Positions 26,738-35,649 of a DNA stretch of 64,000 nt are shown here, one piece after another. Every line of letters begins with the position of its first letter. Position 1 is the stretch's first letter. The stretch is taken from positions 1 through 64,000 of the forward strand of contig CANTEG010000006.1 of NCBI GenBank assembly GCA_947652735.1. The letters are read 5' to 3'. Below the pieces are notes generated by a model. The model had not been told where the DNA came from. It saw only the letters and a program-made list of their open reading frames with translations, and made no database searches. The DNA comes from an uncultured Lachnospiraceae bacterium (GTDB lineage: Bacteria; Bacillota; Clostridia; Lachnospirales; Lachnospiraceae). A program made the position numbers and the translations under genes.

Positions 26738-27358
26738 ATGAAAATACTTGGAATTACGGGCGGAGTAGGCTCAGGCAAGAGCAGAATTTTATATGATTTA
26801 AAGGAAAACCATGATGCATATGTGGTTGAGGCGGACAAGCTGGCACATGAATTAATGGAGCCGGGTATGGATGTTTATAAGGCGGTTTTGGAGCAGTTCG
26901 GGACGGATATTTTATCAGATGAACCGCCATACAAAATTGACAGGGGAAAGCTTGGAAAAATAGTATTTAGTGATAGGGAACAACTTGAGGCACTTAACAA
27001 AATAACCCACCCAATTGTGAAGCGGCATATACTTAAACTCATTGAAGAACAAAGAAAACTTAATCAACACAAGCTTTTTGTTATTGAAGCAGCACTTTTA
27101 ATCCAAGATGGATATAAAAGTATATGTGATGAGATATGGTATGTAATGGTTGACAGGGAGGAGAGAATCAGACGTCTTTGCGCCCAAAGAGGCTACGACA
27201 GGAAAAAATGTATTCAAATGTTTGAAAGTCAGGAGCCAGATGAATATTATAAAAAATATGCAGATTTCACTATAAATAATCAAACAGACTATGAAAATTC
27301 AGCAAAACAGATAAATGTGCAGTTGAATAAATTTATGTCAGATGATATAATACTATAA
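26738..27358 (+). CDS. coaE: Dephospho-CoA kinase
   Basis: A 206-residue cytoplasmic enzyme for the last step of coenzyme A synthesis, phosphorylation of dephospho-CoA with ATP. The P-loop GGVGSGKS is at residues 8-15, and family motifs include EADKLAH and ITHPIV. ATG 26738 follows GGGGAAG; a TTG at 26726 would add four residues without a better site. The polA-coaE neighbour order is common in Clostridia. It is followed 22 nt later by an FtsA-like gene. Confidence 0.95.
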   Translation: MKILGITGGVGSGKSRILYDLKENHDAYVVEADKLAHELMEPGMDVYKAVLEQFGTDILSDEPPYKIDRGKLGKIVFSDREQLEALNKITHPIVKRHILKLIEEQRKLNQHKLFVIEAALLIQDGYKSICDEIWYVMVDREERIRRLCAQRGYDRKKCIQMFESQEPDEYYKKYADFTINNQTDYENSAKQINVQLNKFMSDDIIL

Positions 27359-27380
27359 ATGTGCGTATCGGAGGAAAAAT

Positions 27381-29471
27381 ATGGCTGCATTAACCAAATA
27401 TCCTGAACCACTGGTTTTTGGACTTGATATTGGTACCCGAAGTATTGTTGGTACCGTAGGATATAAGGAACAGAATAAATTTAATGTTGTTGCCATGGCT
27501 GTCAAGTACCATGATACAAGGTCTATGATAGACGGACAAATACATGACATTGCCAAAGTCAGCGAGGATATTGTATACGTTAAGGATGAGCTTGAAAAGC
27601 AGCTTAACGGAAGAAAACTTAAGGATGTATGTATTGCGGCTGCCGGACGCGTTCTTAGAACTGCTGTTGGACATGGAGAGTATGAGTTCAACGAAAATAC
27701 GGTTATTACACAGGAATATATTCATTCAATAGATTTGATAGGTGTTGAAAATGCCCACAATATTGTTCTGGAAAATCTGTCTGAGGACAGGGAGACAACA
27801 AAGTACTATTGTGTGGGATACACGGTTATCAAATATTATTTAAATGACTATGAAATACATAATCTCGAAGGCCATAAGGGTGTAAAGATAGGCGCTGATG
27901 TTTTGGCAACATTCTTGCCGGAAGAGGTTGTTAGCAGTCTTTATTCTGCCGTTGAGCTTGCAGGGCTTGATGTGACAAATCTTACATTGGAGCCGATTGC
28001 TGCCATCAATCTTGCAATACCTGAGAATTACAGGCTTCTTAACATTGCACTTGTAGATGTTGGTGCAGGTACATCTGATATCTGTATCACAAAGGACGGA
28101 AGTATTATAGGTTACGGAATGATTCCTGCTGCCGGCGACGAGCTTACGGAAGCCTTGATAAAAAAATATCTGATAGATTTTGATACTGCCGAGATGCTGA
28201 AAACAGCAAGCCCTAAGAGAAAGGTTATAAACTACAAAGATATCATGGGGATTGCACACAAGATAAACGCAGAAGAAATCAGTGCTACTTTAGAGAGTGT
28301 AAAAAAGGATATCACAAGTAAAATTGCGGGTAAGATTATATCACTGAACGGTGGTGTTCCTGTAAGTGCAGTATTTGTTGTGGGTGGAGGAGGAAAGCTT
28401 CTTGGCTTTACCGACTATCTTGCGGACGAGCTTGGACTTTCCCATGACAGAGTTGCAATTAGGGGACAGGAGGTAATGAACGATGTAAATTTCCTTGTTG
28501 AAAATGTGAAAAAGGATGCATTGTTTGTTACACCTATTGGAATATGTTTAAGCTTTTTTGACCAAAAGAACAACTTTATATTTGTAAATGTAAATGGAAG
28601 CAGGGTCAAACTTTATAATAATGACAGGCTTACAATATTTGATGCGGCAGTCCAATATGGTCTTCCGAATGACAAGCTTTTCCCAAAGAGAGGGAAAGAT
28701 ATAACATTTAAGATAAACGGAAAGACAAGGATTGTGCGTGGGTATGACGGTGAAGCAGCCGTGATTAAGCAAAACGGCAGAATTGTCGGCATGAACGCAG
28801 CCATTGAAGCAAATGACAAAATTGAGGTTGTTGCTTCCACTGTGGGTGAGCAGGCAAACATTGAACTCGGGTCACTTCCGGAGTACAGTGGAACACTTAA
28901 GTTTGTGGTAAACAATGCGACTATTGTATGCCCTAAATTTGCAGTGGTAAATGGCCGCCCTGAAACACAGACTTACAATATACAGGATGGCGACGATATA
29001 GAAATGCAGCCATATTATACGTTGGAGCAGCTGCTTTATTTTATGGATGTAAAGCCAGAGGGCAGGATATTGGTCAATAATAAGGATGCAGAACCATCGG
29101 ACAAGATATATGAAAATTTTGTCGTTGAATGGACGGATGATATCAGTTTTGATGATTTGCCTGTGGAAGAAAAAGTACAGGAACTGGCAGAAGTTGTGGA
29201 AACGGAAGAAACAGGAGAAATAGAAGAAACGGGCGAGGATGCGGCACCAAAGAGATCTGCGATGGCTGACCTCCACATCATTGTTAACAGTGCACCTGTT
29301 ACTCTTAAGGGAAAAGATAAGTATTTGTTCGTGGATATATTTGACTTTTACGATTTTGACCGTTCCAAGGTTCAGGGAAGCAAATTAATTACGAATGTCA
29401 GAGGACGTCATACTGATTATTTGGATCAGATTTATGAGGGTGATGTTGTGGAAATTTATTGGGAGAAATAA
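27381..29471 (+). CDS. FtsA/PilM-like ATPase with long C-terminal extension
   Basis: A 696-residue protein of the actin-like ASKHA fold. The N-terminal ~390 residues match FtsA: phosphate-1 motif GLDIGTRSIVG (about 15-25), an inserted SHS2/1C-like region, and phosphate-2/adenosine motifs in VDVGAGTSDI and VVGGGGKL. FtsA itself is about 420 residues; here ~300 more follow, with short beta-rich units (VNGSRVKLYNNDRL, IIVNSAPVTLKGK, GDVVEIYW) and an acidic Glu/Thr-rich stretch (about 590-625). No obvious FtsA C-terminal membrane helix ends the protein. Similar large FtsA-like proteins are usual in Clostridia beside polA-coaE; their role is not settled. No ftsZ is in the window. The start has GGAGG. 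Confidence 0.8.
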   Translation: MAALTKYPEPLVFGLDIGTRSIVGTVGYKEQNKFNVVAMAVKYHDTRSMIDGQIHDIAKVSEDIVYVKDELEKQLNGRKLKDVCIAAAGRVLRTAVGHGEYEFNENTVITQEYIHSIDLIGVENAHNIVLENLSEDRETTKYYCVGYTVIKYYLNDYEIHNLEGHKGVKIGADVLATFLPEEVVSSLYSAVELAGLDVTNLTLEPIAAINLAIPENYRLLNIALVDVGAGTSDICITKDGSIIGYGMIPAAGDELTEALIKKYLIDFDTAEMLKTASPKRKVINYKDIMGIAHKINAEEISATLESVKKDITSKIAGKIISLNGGVPVSAVFVVGGGGKLLGFTDYLADELGLSHDRVAIRGQEVMNDVNFLVENVKKDALFVTPIGICLSFFDQKNNFIFVNVNGSRVKLYNNDRLTIFDAAVQYGLPNDKLFPKRGKDITFKINGKTRIVRGYDGEAAVIKQNGRIVGMNAAIEANDKIEVVASTVGEQANIELGSLPEYSGTLKFVVNNATIVCPKFAVVNGRPETQTYNIQDGDDIEMQPYYTLEQLLYFMDVKPEGRILVNNKDAEPSDKIYENFVVEWTDDISFDDLPVEEKVQELAEVVETEETGEIEETGEDAAPKRSAMADLHIIVNSAPVTLKGKDKYLFVDIFDFYDFDRSKVQGSKLITNVRGRHTDYLDQIYEGDVVEIYWEK

Positions 29472-29473
29472 TA

Positions 29474-31174
29474 ATGAGTAAATTTGATTTATCAAATTTT
29501 ATAAAAAACAAGCACCTGTATAATAGGCTGATATATATTTTGATGATATTATTTGCTGTTTTATACAGAGTTACAAACGAATACACCAACACAGTGCTCA
29601 CCGTGTTATTTTGTATTGTTGTGCTTGCATTTGCTATTGCTGATGAAATAATTAATAAACGGGATGATGAGAAATCAAAAAAAACAGTCCTTATCCTGAG
29701 ATGGGTGCAGATTTATGCATTTGCAGCCATTGAAATTTTTGTACCCCACAATATTATGTTATTTGCAGTGATAACATTTTTTTCAACTATTTTATGTGTA
29801 CAGGGAATTCTTCAGCATGCAGACTATGATACATATGTTTTGACGGTCAGAAAGATATTTTCCGTATTTCCGTATGTAATCGTTATTTTGTTTCTGTCAA
29901 GTAAGATGCATGACATGCAGATGGTGTTTTATGTATTGTTTAAGTTTATTGCTGTTATTTCAAGCTTTTATATTGTTGACATGTATACTGATTTGTACAA
30001 GAGGTACAAAGAAAAAAACAGTAAGCTTATGATTGAAAATTCACATTTTGAAGATGTAAATGCAAAGCTTATGGAGTATCAGGATAAAATGCAGCTTGTA
30101 AATGAACAGATTAATTTTCAGAAAATCGAGCTTACAAGGTCTTACAGGGATTTAGAGGAAGCAAACATTGAGATAGAGTCACAAACGGAAGTTATGAAAT
30201 ATATGGCATCTACATTTGATGTTTTAAAATGTATGAGTGTGATTGTTGACTCCATAAATGAAGTAAAAAAGCCGAGGCTTTGTGTTATGTATGTGGACAG
30301 AAACGTATATATGAATCCGGAGCCGAGTTGTATTGTGAAATCAAATTACACGGAAATGCAGCAAAGATTAAAAAAAGATATTGATGAAATTTTTAAGAAT
30401 GTCAAAGACGGAGTATACAAAACAAATTTATTTTATGAAGATGAGGTAAAACAGTTTAAGTTTGTAGGCGATACAAATTTAAGCACTTTGGCAGTTATGC
30501 CAATGATAAATGACAATGAAATTTATGGAATGATGATAGTAGGAAGTAACCAGTCGGATTTCTTCGAAAAAGGACTAATTTATTATGAAACATGTATTGT
30601 ACAGTTTAATGTTTCAGTAAAGAGTGCATTATTATATTTAAAGACAGAGGATATGGCAAGAAAAGATGGATTGACAGGTATATACAACAGAGTATATTTC
30701 AAGGAATTGTTTGACCGTGCGAAGGAGGAGGTTGAAAAGTCGAACGAGCCGCTTTCCGTGGCACTGTTTGATATAGACAAATTTAAGCTTGTCAATGATA
30801 CGTACGGACATATTGCAGGAGATAATGTTATAAAAATGGTTGCCTCGGTTGATGATAAATATGCAAGAAAGCATGGTGGTTTTGCATGTCGTTACGGTGG
30901 TGAGGAGTTTTTGCTTGTACTTCCTGGTAAGGACGAAAAGGAAGCAATGGACATATTAGAAGTTATGCATGAGGAGATTAAATCCACCGTAGTAAGCTTT
31001 GACGGAAGTGACATATCTGTAAATGTATGTATCGGTCTTTCGGTATATCCTTCCATATGTAAGGATGCAAACCTGCTTGTCAGCAGGGCTGACAAGGCTA
31101 TGTACTATGGAAAGAAAAACGGACGGGGCAGACTTGTCATTGACAATGATGAGCTTGATAAGCTGGTAGATTAA
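29474..31174 (+). CDS. Membrane diguanylate cyclase (GGDEF domain)
   Basis: A 566-residue enzyme predicted to make cyclic di-GMP. The N-terminal ~180 residues hold about six transmembrane helices, then comes a coiled coil (about 180-245), a GAF-like region (about 245-390) and a GGDEF domain (about 395-560). The active-site motif is GGEEF (about 475-479), a functional variant. The inhibitory RxxD site that normally lies five residues before it is replaced by KHGG, so product inhibition through that site should be weak. ATG 29474 lies 2 nt after the FtsA-like stop, pointing to coupling; a TTG at 29459 is less likely. Confidence 0.9.
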   Translation: MSKFDLSNFIKNKHLYNRLIYILMILFAVLYRVTNEYTNTVLTVLFCIVVLAFAIADEIINKRDDEKSKKTVLILRWVQIYAFAAIEIFVPHNIMLFAVITFFSTILCVQGILQHADYDTYVLTVRKIFSVFPYVIVILFLSSKMHDMQMVFYVLFKFIAVISSFYIVDMYTDLYKRYKEKNSKLMIENSHFEDVNAKLMEYQDKMQLVNEQINFQKIELTRSYRDLEEANIEIESQTEVMKYMASTFDVLKCMSVIVDSINEVKKPRLCVMYVDRNVYMNPEPSCIVKSNYTEMQQRLKKDIDEIFKNVKDGVYKTNLFYEDEVKQFKFVGDTNLSTLAVMPMINDNEIYGMMIVGSNQSDFFEKGLIYYETCIVQFNVSVKSALLYLKTEDMARKDGLTGIYNRVYFKELFDRAKEEVEKSNEPLSVALFDIDKFKLVNDTYGHIAGDNVIKMVASVDDKYARKHGGFACRYGGEEFLLVLPGKDEKEAMDILEVMHEEIKSTVVSFDGSDISVNVCIGLSVYPSICKDANLLVSRADKAMYYGKKNGRGRLVIDNDELDKLVD

Positions 31175-31221
31175 ATTAGTTTTCTGTTAGTAAAAAAAGA
31201 CAATTTTTGTATATTTTTTTG

Positions 31222-31250
31222 TTGTATACGCTATATTTTTTTATTATAAT
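31222..31250 (+). promoter_or_regulatory. Promoter for pta-ackA
   Basis: TTGTAT (31222-31227) and a perfect TATAAT (31245-31250) are 17 bp apart, about 30 nt before the pta start. It agrees with pta beginning a new transcript after the cyclase gene. Confidence 0.75.
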
Positions 31251-31281
31251 AAATATAATTAAGTCAAGAGGAGAAAAAGCA

Positions 31282-32283
31282 GTGGGATTTATTGATGATA
31301 TAAAATCAAGAGCAAAATCGAAAAAGAAAACAATAGTGCTTCCGGAGACTGCTGATTTACGAACACTTGAGGCAGCTCATAAGATTTTAAAAGAAGATAT
31401 TGCAGATATTATTCTAATCGGTGAAAAGGCAAGTATTGTAAAAAAGGCAGACGGACTGGATTTATCCAAAGCAAAATTTGTTGATCCTTATGATTGTGAT
31501 AAGCTTAATGATTATATTGCTTTGTTCGTCGAACTTAGAAAATCAAAAGGAGTGACACCCGAGCAGGCGAAAGAACTTTTGCTTACAAATGTACTTTACT
31601 TTGGGTGTATCATGGTTAAAGCAGGCGATGCAGACGGAATGGTTGCAGGTGCCGTAAATTCATCTGCAAATGTTTTGCGGGCAGCTTTACAGGTGCTTAA
31701 AACAGCACCGGGTACAAAGCTTGTTTCTGCGTTTTTCCTTGTGGTAGTGCCTAATTGTGATATGGGTGCTAACGGAACATTTATATTTTCTGATGCAGGA
31801 CTGAATCAAAGTCCGAATTCCCAGGAACTTGCTGCTATAGCAGAAAGCTCTGCAAAATCGTTTCAGCTTTTGGTAGAAGAAGAACCAATTGTTGCCATGC
31901 TTTCACATTCAACGAAGGGAAGTGCAAAGCATCCTGAGGTAGATAAGGTTATAGAGGCATGTAAAATTGTAAATGCTGAAAATCCTGACTTGAAATGTGA
32001 CGGTGAGCTTCAGTCAGACGCTGCTATTGTTCCGTCGGTAGCTTCATCAAAGGCACCGGGAAGTAAGGTGGCAGGTAAAGCGAACGTGCTTATTTTTCCT
32101 GACCTTGATGCAGGTAATATCGGCTATAAGCTTGTCCAAAGACTTGCGAAAGCAGATGCATATGGTCCGATTACCCAAGGGATTGCAAAACCTGTAAATG
32201 ATTTATCAAGAGGCTGTTCCGCTGACGATATTGTAGGCGTTGTGGCAATTACTGCCGTTCAGGCACAGGCACTTGATACATAA
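31282..32283 (+). CDS. pta: Phosphate acetyltransferase
   Basis: A 333-residue cytoplasmic enzyme converting acetyl-CoA and phosphate to acetyl phosphate, the first step of acetate and ATP formation. Typical segments are visible: IVLPETADLRTLEAA, DGMVAGAVNSSANVLRAALQ split over residues ~115-135, DAGLNQSPN and NVLIFPDLDAGNIGYKL. The start is GTG 31282, 8 nt after AAGAGGAG. A longer frame from 31207 reads hydrophobic, AT-rich leader sequence overlapping the promoter and is rejected. It is co-transcribed with ackA, 38 nt downstream. Confidence 0.95.
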   Translation: MGFIDDIKSRAKSKKKTIVLPETADLRTLEAAHKILKEDIADIILIGEKASIVKKADGLDLSKAKFVDPYDCDKLNDYIALFVELRKSKGVTPEQAKELLLTNVLYFGCIMVKAGDADGMVAGAVNSSANVLRAALQVLKTAPGTKLVSAFFLVVVPNCDMGANGTFIFSDAGLNQSPNSQELAAIAESSAKSFQLLVEEEPIVAMLSHSTKGSAKHPEVDKVIEACKIVNAENPDLKCDGELQSDAAIVPSVASSKAPGSKVAGKANVLIFPDLDAGNIGYKLVQRLAKADAYGPITQGIAKPVNDLSRGCSADDIVGVVAITAVQAQALDT

Positions 32284-32321
32284 CAGATGTATGTTTAAAA
32301 GTAATGTTAGGAGTGTAATAG

Positions 32322-33509
32322 ATGAAAGTATTAGTTATAAATTGCGGAAGCTCATCGCTTAAATATCAGCTTATTGATTCTGGAAGCGAACAGGTTCTTG
32401 CAAAAGGAATATGTGAAAGAATTAAGCTGGACGGTACACTTACACATCAGACGGCAGGAAAGGACAGGCTTGAACTATCGGCCGACATGCCAGATCACAG
32501 TGCGGCAGTCAGACTTGTACTGGATAAGCTTACGGATAAAGAGCAGGGTGCAATCGCATCCCTTGATGAGATAAATGCAGTGGGACACAGAGTTGTACAC
32601 GGCGGAGAAAAATTTGCAAAGTCAGCACTTATCGATGAGGATGTACTTTCTGCAATAGAGGAGTGCAATGATTTGGCACCTCTCCATAATCCTGCAAACC
32701 TGATTGGGATAAAGGCTTGTATGGAGCTTATGCCTGGCGTTCCGCAGGTGGCTGTTTTTGACACGGCATTTCACCAGACAATGCCGGATTGTGCATATAT
32801 TTATGGAATACCATATGAGTATTACGAGAAATACAAGGTGAGAAGATACGGCTTTCACGGTACAAGCCATAGTTTTGTATCAAAAAGAACGGCTGAGTTA
32901 CTCGGAAAGAAATTAGAGGATACAAAAATTATTGTGTGTCATCTGGGTGGAGGCTCAAGTATTTGTGCAGTCAAGGGAGGCAGGTCGATAGATACGACTA
33001 TGGGTCTTACCCCTCTTGAGGGAATCCCTATGGGTACAAGAAGCGGAAATATAGACCCTGCAATTGTTGAGTTTATAGCACGCAAGGAAAACAAGACCAT
33101 AAGTGAGGTAATGGATATACTGAACAAGCAGTCAGGTGTGTATGGCATTTCGGGCGTATCCAGTGATTTCAGGGATTTGAATAAGGGTATGGCTGATGGA
33201 AACCATAGGTGTGACGTTGCAATGAAGGTATTTTGTTATCAGGTGTCAAAAATAATCGGTGGATATGTTGCTGCCATGGACGGTGTGGACGCAATTGTAT
33301 TTACTGCCGGTGTGGGAGAAAATGACCCGCTTGTGAGAAAGCTTTCATGCAGTACGTTAACCTATCTTGGTATTGCTATTGATGACGAGGCAAACAAGGC
33401 AAGAGGAGAAGAAGTAATTATTTCGACAAAGGATTCCAAGGTACCTGTATATGTAGTACCAACGAATGAAGAACTTGCAATAGCCAGAGAAACCGTAGGT
33501 TTGATTTAG
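32322..33509 (+). CDS. ackA: Acetate kinase
   Basis: A 395-residue ASKHA-fold enzyme that makes acetate and ATP from acetyl phosphate and ADP, giving the cell ATP by substrate-level phosphorylation. The N-terminal phosphate motif NCGSSSLKYQL and the segments VGHRVVHGG, FDTAFHQTMP, HLGGGSS and FTAGVGEN are all present. Length is as expected for the family (about 400). The start follows TTAGGAGTG. Confidence 0.97.
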   Translation: MKVLVINCGSSSLKYQLIDSGSEQVLAKGICERIKLDGTLTHQTAGKDRLELSADMPDHSAAVRLVLDKLTDKEQGAIASLDEINAVGHRVVHGGEKFAKSALIDEDVLSAIEECNDLAPLHNPANLIGIKACMELMPGVPQVAVFDTAFHQTMPDCAYIYGIPYEYYEKYKVRRYGFHGTSHSFVSKRTAELLGKKLEDTKIIVCHLGGGSSICAVKGGRSIDTTMGLTPLEGIPMGTRSGNIDPAIVEFIARKENKTISEVMDILNKQSGVYGISGVSSDFRDLNKGMADGNHRCDVAMKVFCYQVSKIIGGYVAAMDGVDAIVFTAGVGENDPLVRKLSCSTLTYLGIAIDDEANKARGEEVIISTKDSKVPVYVVPTNEELAIARETVGLI

Positions 33510-33556
33510 TTCAAATAAAAGCAGAGGATTTTTATTTTATATTTATAAATTTGTTG

Positions 33557-33585
33557 TTGACAATATATAACATAATTTGTATAAT
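33557..33585 (+). promoter_or_regulatory. Consensus promoter for rpmF
   Basis: A perfect -35 TTGACA (33557-33562) and a perfect -10 TATAAT (33580-33585) are 17 bp apart. It lies about 55 nt before rpmF and is the best promoter match in the window, fitting strong expression of a ribosomal protein. Confidence 0.9.
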
Positions 33586-33639
33586 AGCAAAAGTGTGATT
33601 ATTTACGCCAAGGTGAAAAGATAAGGAGGTGTAACCCAG

Positions 33640-33819
33640 ATGTCAATTTGTCCAAAGAATAAGAGCTCAAAGGCTAGAAGAGATAAGAGGAGAGCTAACT
33701 GGAAGATGTCTGTTCCAGGATTAGTAAAGTGTAGTAAATGCGGTCAGCTTATGATGCCTCATAGAGTATGTAAGGCTTGTGGTTCTTACAACAAGAAGGA
33801 AATCATCAGTGCTGAGTAA
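33640..33819 (+). CDS. rpmF: 50S ribosomal protein L32
   Basis: A 59-residue protein of the large ribosomal subunit, too short for a 60-residue length cut-off. The basic N-terminus (CPKNKSSKARRDKRRANW) is typical, and two pairs of cysteines (CSKC and CKAC) form the zinc-ribbon version of L32. ATG 33640 follows AAGGAGGTG. It has its own consensus promoter and terminator. The yceD (DUF177) gene often just upstream is missing: only 130 nt separate it from ackA. Confidence 0.95.
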   Translation: MSICPKNKSSKARRDKRRANWKMSVPGLVKCSKCGQLMMPHRVCKACGSYNKKEIISAE

Positions 33820-33835
33820 TATCGGTATATAGAAT

Positions 33836-33869
33836 GAAGCCATGATTTTGTTCATGGCTTCTTTTTATT
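33836..33869 (+). terminator. Intrinsic terminator after rpmF
   Basis: GAAGCCATGA (33836-33845) pairs with TCATGGCTTC (33852-33861) around a short loop, followed by TTTTTATTT. The plsX gene starts about 65 nt later, so some readthrough or a separate promoter is needed for it. Confidence 0.88.
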
Positions 33870-33933
33870 TGACTAAATCCGCGGAAAAAGATATAATGTT
33901 TTGTTAGTATGCATAGAGAAAGGTAAGGTATGT

Positions 33934-34938
33934 ATGGAAAATATTACAATTGCAATAGATACTTTAGGCGGGGATAACGGTGCCCTGTTCATGGTAAAGG
34001 GAATTGCTGCTGCCATGAAAGAGTTTGATGACGTAAACTTTGTTGTCACAGGTAAAGAGGACGAGCTGAAACAATATATGTCAGAAGAAAATCTGGATAT
34101 GGGCAGAATTGAGATAATCAATGCAACAGAGGTTATATCCTGCCATGATGCACCTGTTGAAGCCATACGAAAAAAGAAAGACTCGTCCCTTGTTCTTGCA
34201 CTCAATGCAGTGAAATCAGGAAAGGCATCTGCATGTATATCAGCGGGAAGCTCAGGGGCAATTCTTGCAGGAGGACAGTTTATTGTAGGTAGGGCAAAAG
34301 GAGTAAAGCGTACTCCGCTGGCACCTTTAATTCCGACAAAAAAGTCTTCTTCACTTCTGATTGATTGTGGAGCAAACGTTGATGCAAAACCGGAAAATCT
34401 TTTACAGTTTGCAAAAATGGGTTCCATTTACATGGAGAATATTGTAGGAGTAAAAAATCCCAAAGTGGCAATTGTTAATATAGGAGCAGAGGATGAAAAG
34501 GGAAATGCACTTGTAAAGGATACAATTCCGCTTTTAAGGGAATGCAAAGACATAAATTTTATAGGAAGCGTAGAGTCGAGGGAAATACCATACGGTGCAG
34601 CGGATGTAATCGTATGTGAGGCATTTGTGGGAAATGTAATATTAAAGCTTTATGAGGGGCTTTCATCAATGCTTATGTCTGAGCTTAAGGGAGTGTTTAA
34701 ATCAAATCCGGCAACAAAATTCGGTGCTGCTTTTATAATTAAACCGATGAAAAAATTGCTTGGAAGGTTCAAGGCAGATGATAAAGGGGGAGCACCATTG
34801 CTTGGCCTTAAAGGGCTTGTTGTAAAAATTCACGGGAATTCAAAGGTAAATGAAGTCTCAAGTGCAATTGCCCAGTGTAGGGCATTTATAAAAAAAGATG
34901 TAACAGGGAAAATTGTAAACGCTTTTGAGGAGGCGTAG
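33934..34938 (+). CDS. plsX: Phosphate acyltransferase PlsX
   Basis: A 334-residue peripheral enzyme making acyl phosphate from acyl carrier protein for phospholipid synthesis. The N-terminus (ITIAIDTLGGDNG) and later segments (SAGSSGAILAGG, DCGANVDAKPENL, EAFVGNVILKLYEG) match the family. ATG 33934 follows AAGGTAAGG; a TTG at 33901 is unlikely. The usual Firmicute neighbour acpP (acyl carrier protein) does not follow: rnc starts 3 nt after the stop. Confidence 0.95.
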   Translation: MENITIAIDTLGGDNGALFMVKGIAAAMKEFDDVNFVVTGKEDELKQYMSEENLDMGRIEIINATEVISCHDAPVEAIRKKKDSSLVLALNAVKSGKASACISAGSSGAILAGGQFIVGRAKGVKRTPLAPLIPTKKSSSLLIDCGANVDAKPENLLQFAKMGSIYMENIVGVKNPKVAIVNIGAEDEKGNALVKDTIPLLRECKDINFIGSVESREIPYGAADVIVCEAFVGNVILKLYEGLSSMLMSELKGVFKSNPATKFGAAFIIKPMKKLLGRFKADDKGGAPLLGLKGLVVKIHGNSKVNEVSSAIAQCRAFIKKDVTGKIVNAFEEA

Positions 34939-34941
34939 TGT

Positions 34942-35625
34942 ATGAAAAATGAAAAATATAAGAAACTTGAAGATTTGATAGGGTATGAATTTAAAGATAA
35001 AAAACTTTTAGATATTGCGTTCACCCATAGGTCATATATAAACGAAACAGTGTTAAAAACCGGAGAGTCTTATGAGCGGTTTGAGTTTTTGGGAGACGCC
35101 ATACTGGAATTTTTGGTAAGTGACTTTTTATTTCGGGAATATCCAGATAAATCAGAGGGAGAGTTGACAAAATTTAGAGCGAGTCTTGTCTGTGAATTTA
35201 CATTATGTAAAATAGCAAGACAGCTTTCGTTTGGGGAATACGGATACTATAGTAAGGGAGAACGGCTTACAGGGGGAGGAGACCGTGATTCCATATTGTG
35301 TGATATGTTTGAGTCTGTGCTTGGAGCACTTTTTCTTGACGGCGGGCTTGAACCGGCAAAGAATTTTGTGTATAAATTTCTTTTGAATGATATAGAGCAT
35401 AAGCAGGTTTTCTTAGATTCGAAGACGAAGCTGCAGGAATATGCACAAAAGAGAGGTGTCACCCTAAGGTATGAGCCGTTAAATGAAAATGGACCTGAGC
35501 ACAATAAACAATTTGCTGTCCAAGTGTATATCGGTGACCAGCCGCTTTCCGTAGGCTTGGGGCACTCAAGAAAGTCTGCCGAGCAGCAGGCAGCATACGA
35601 AAGCTTAAAGCTGCTTTTAAAATAG
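34942..35625 (+). CDS. rnc: Ribonuclease III
   Basis: A 227-residue double-strand-specific endoribonuclease that processes rRNA precursors. The catalytic domain (about 1-150) contains the signature ERFEFLGDAILEF and the second acidic cluster DMFESVLGALFLDGG; a double-stranded-RNA-binding domain follows (about 155-227, SRKSAEQQAAYESL). GAGGAGG precedes the start. It sits between plsX and smc, the standard Firmicute order. Confidence 0.96.
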   Translation: MKNEKYKKLEDLIGYEFKDKKLLDIAFTHRSYINETVLKTGESYERFEFLGDAILEFLVSDFLFREYPDKSEGELTKFRASLVCEFTLCKIARQLSFGEYGYYSKGERLTGGGDRDSILCDMFESVLGALFLDGGLEPAKNFVYKFLLNDIEHKQVFLDSKTKLQEYAQKRGVTLRYEPLNENGPEHNKQFAVQVYIGDQPLSVGLGHSRKSAEQQAAYESLKLLLK

Positions 35626-35649
35626 GATGAGATTGGTTAGGTATTTACA

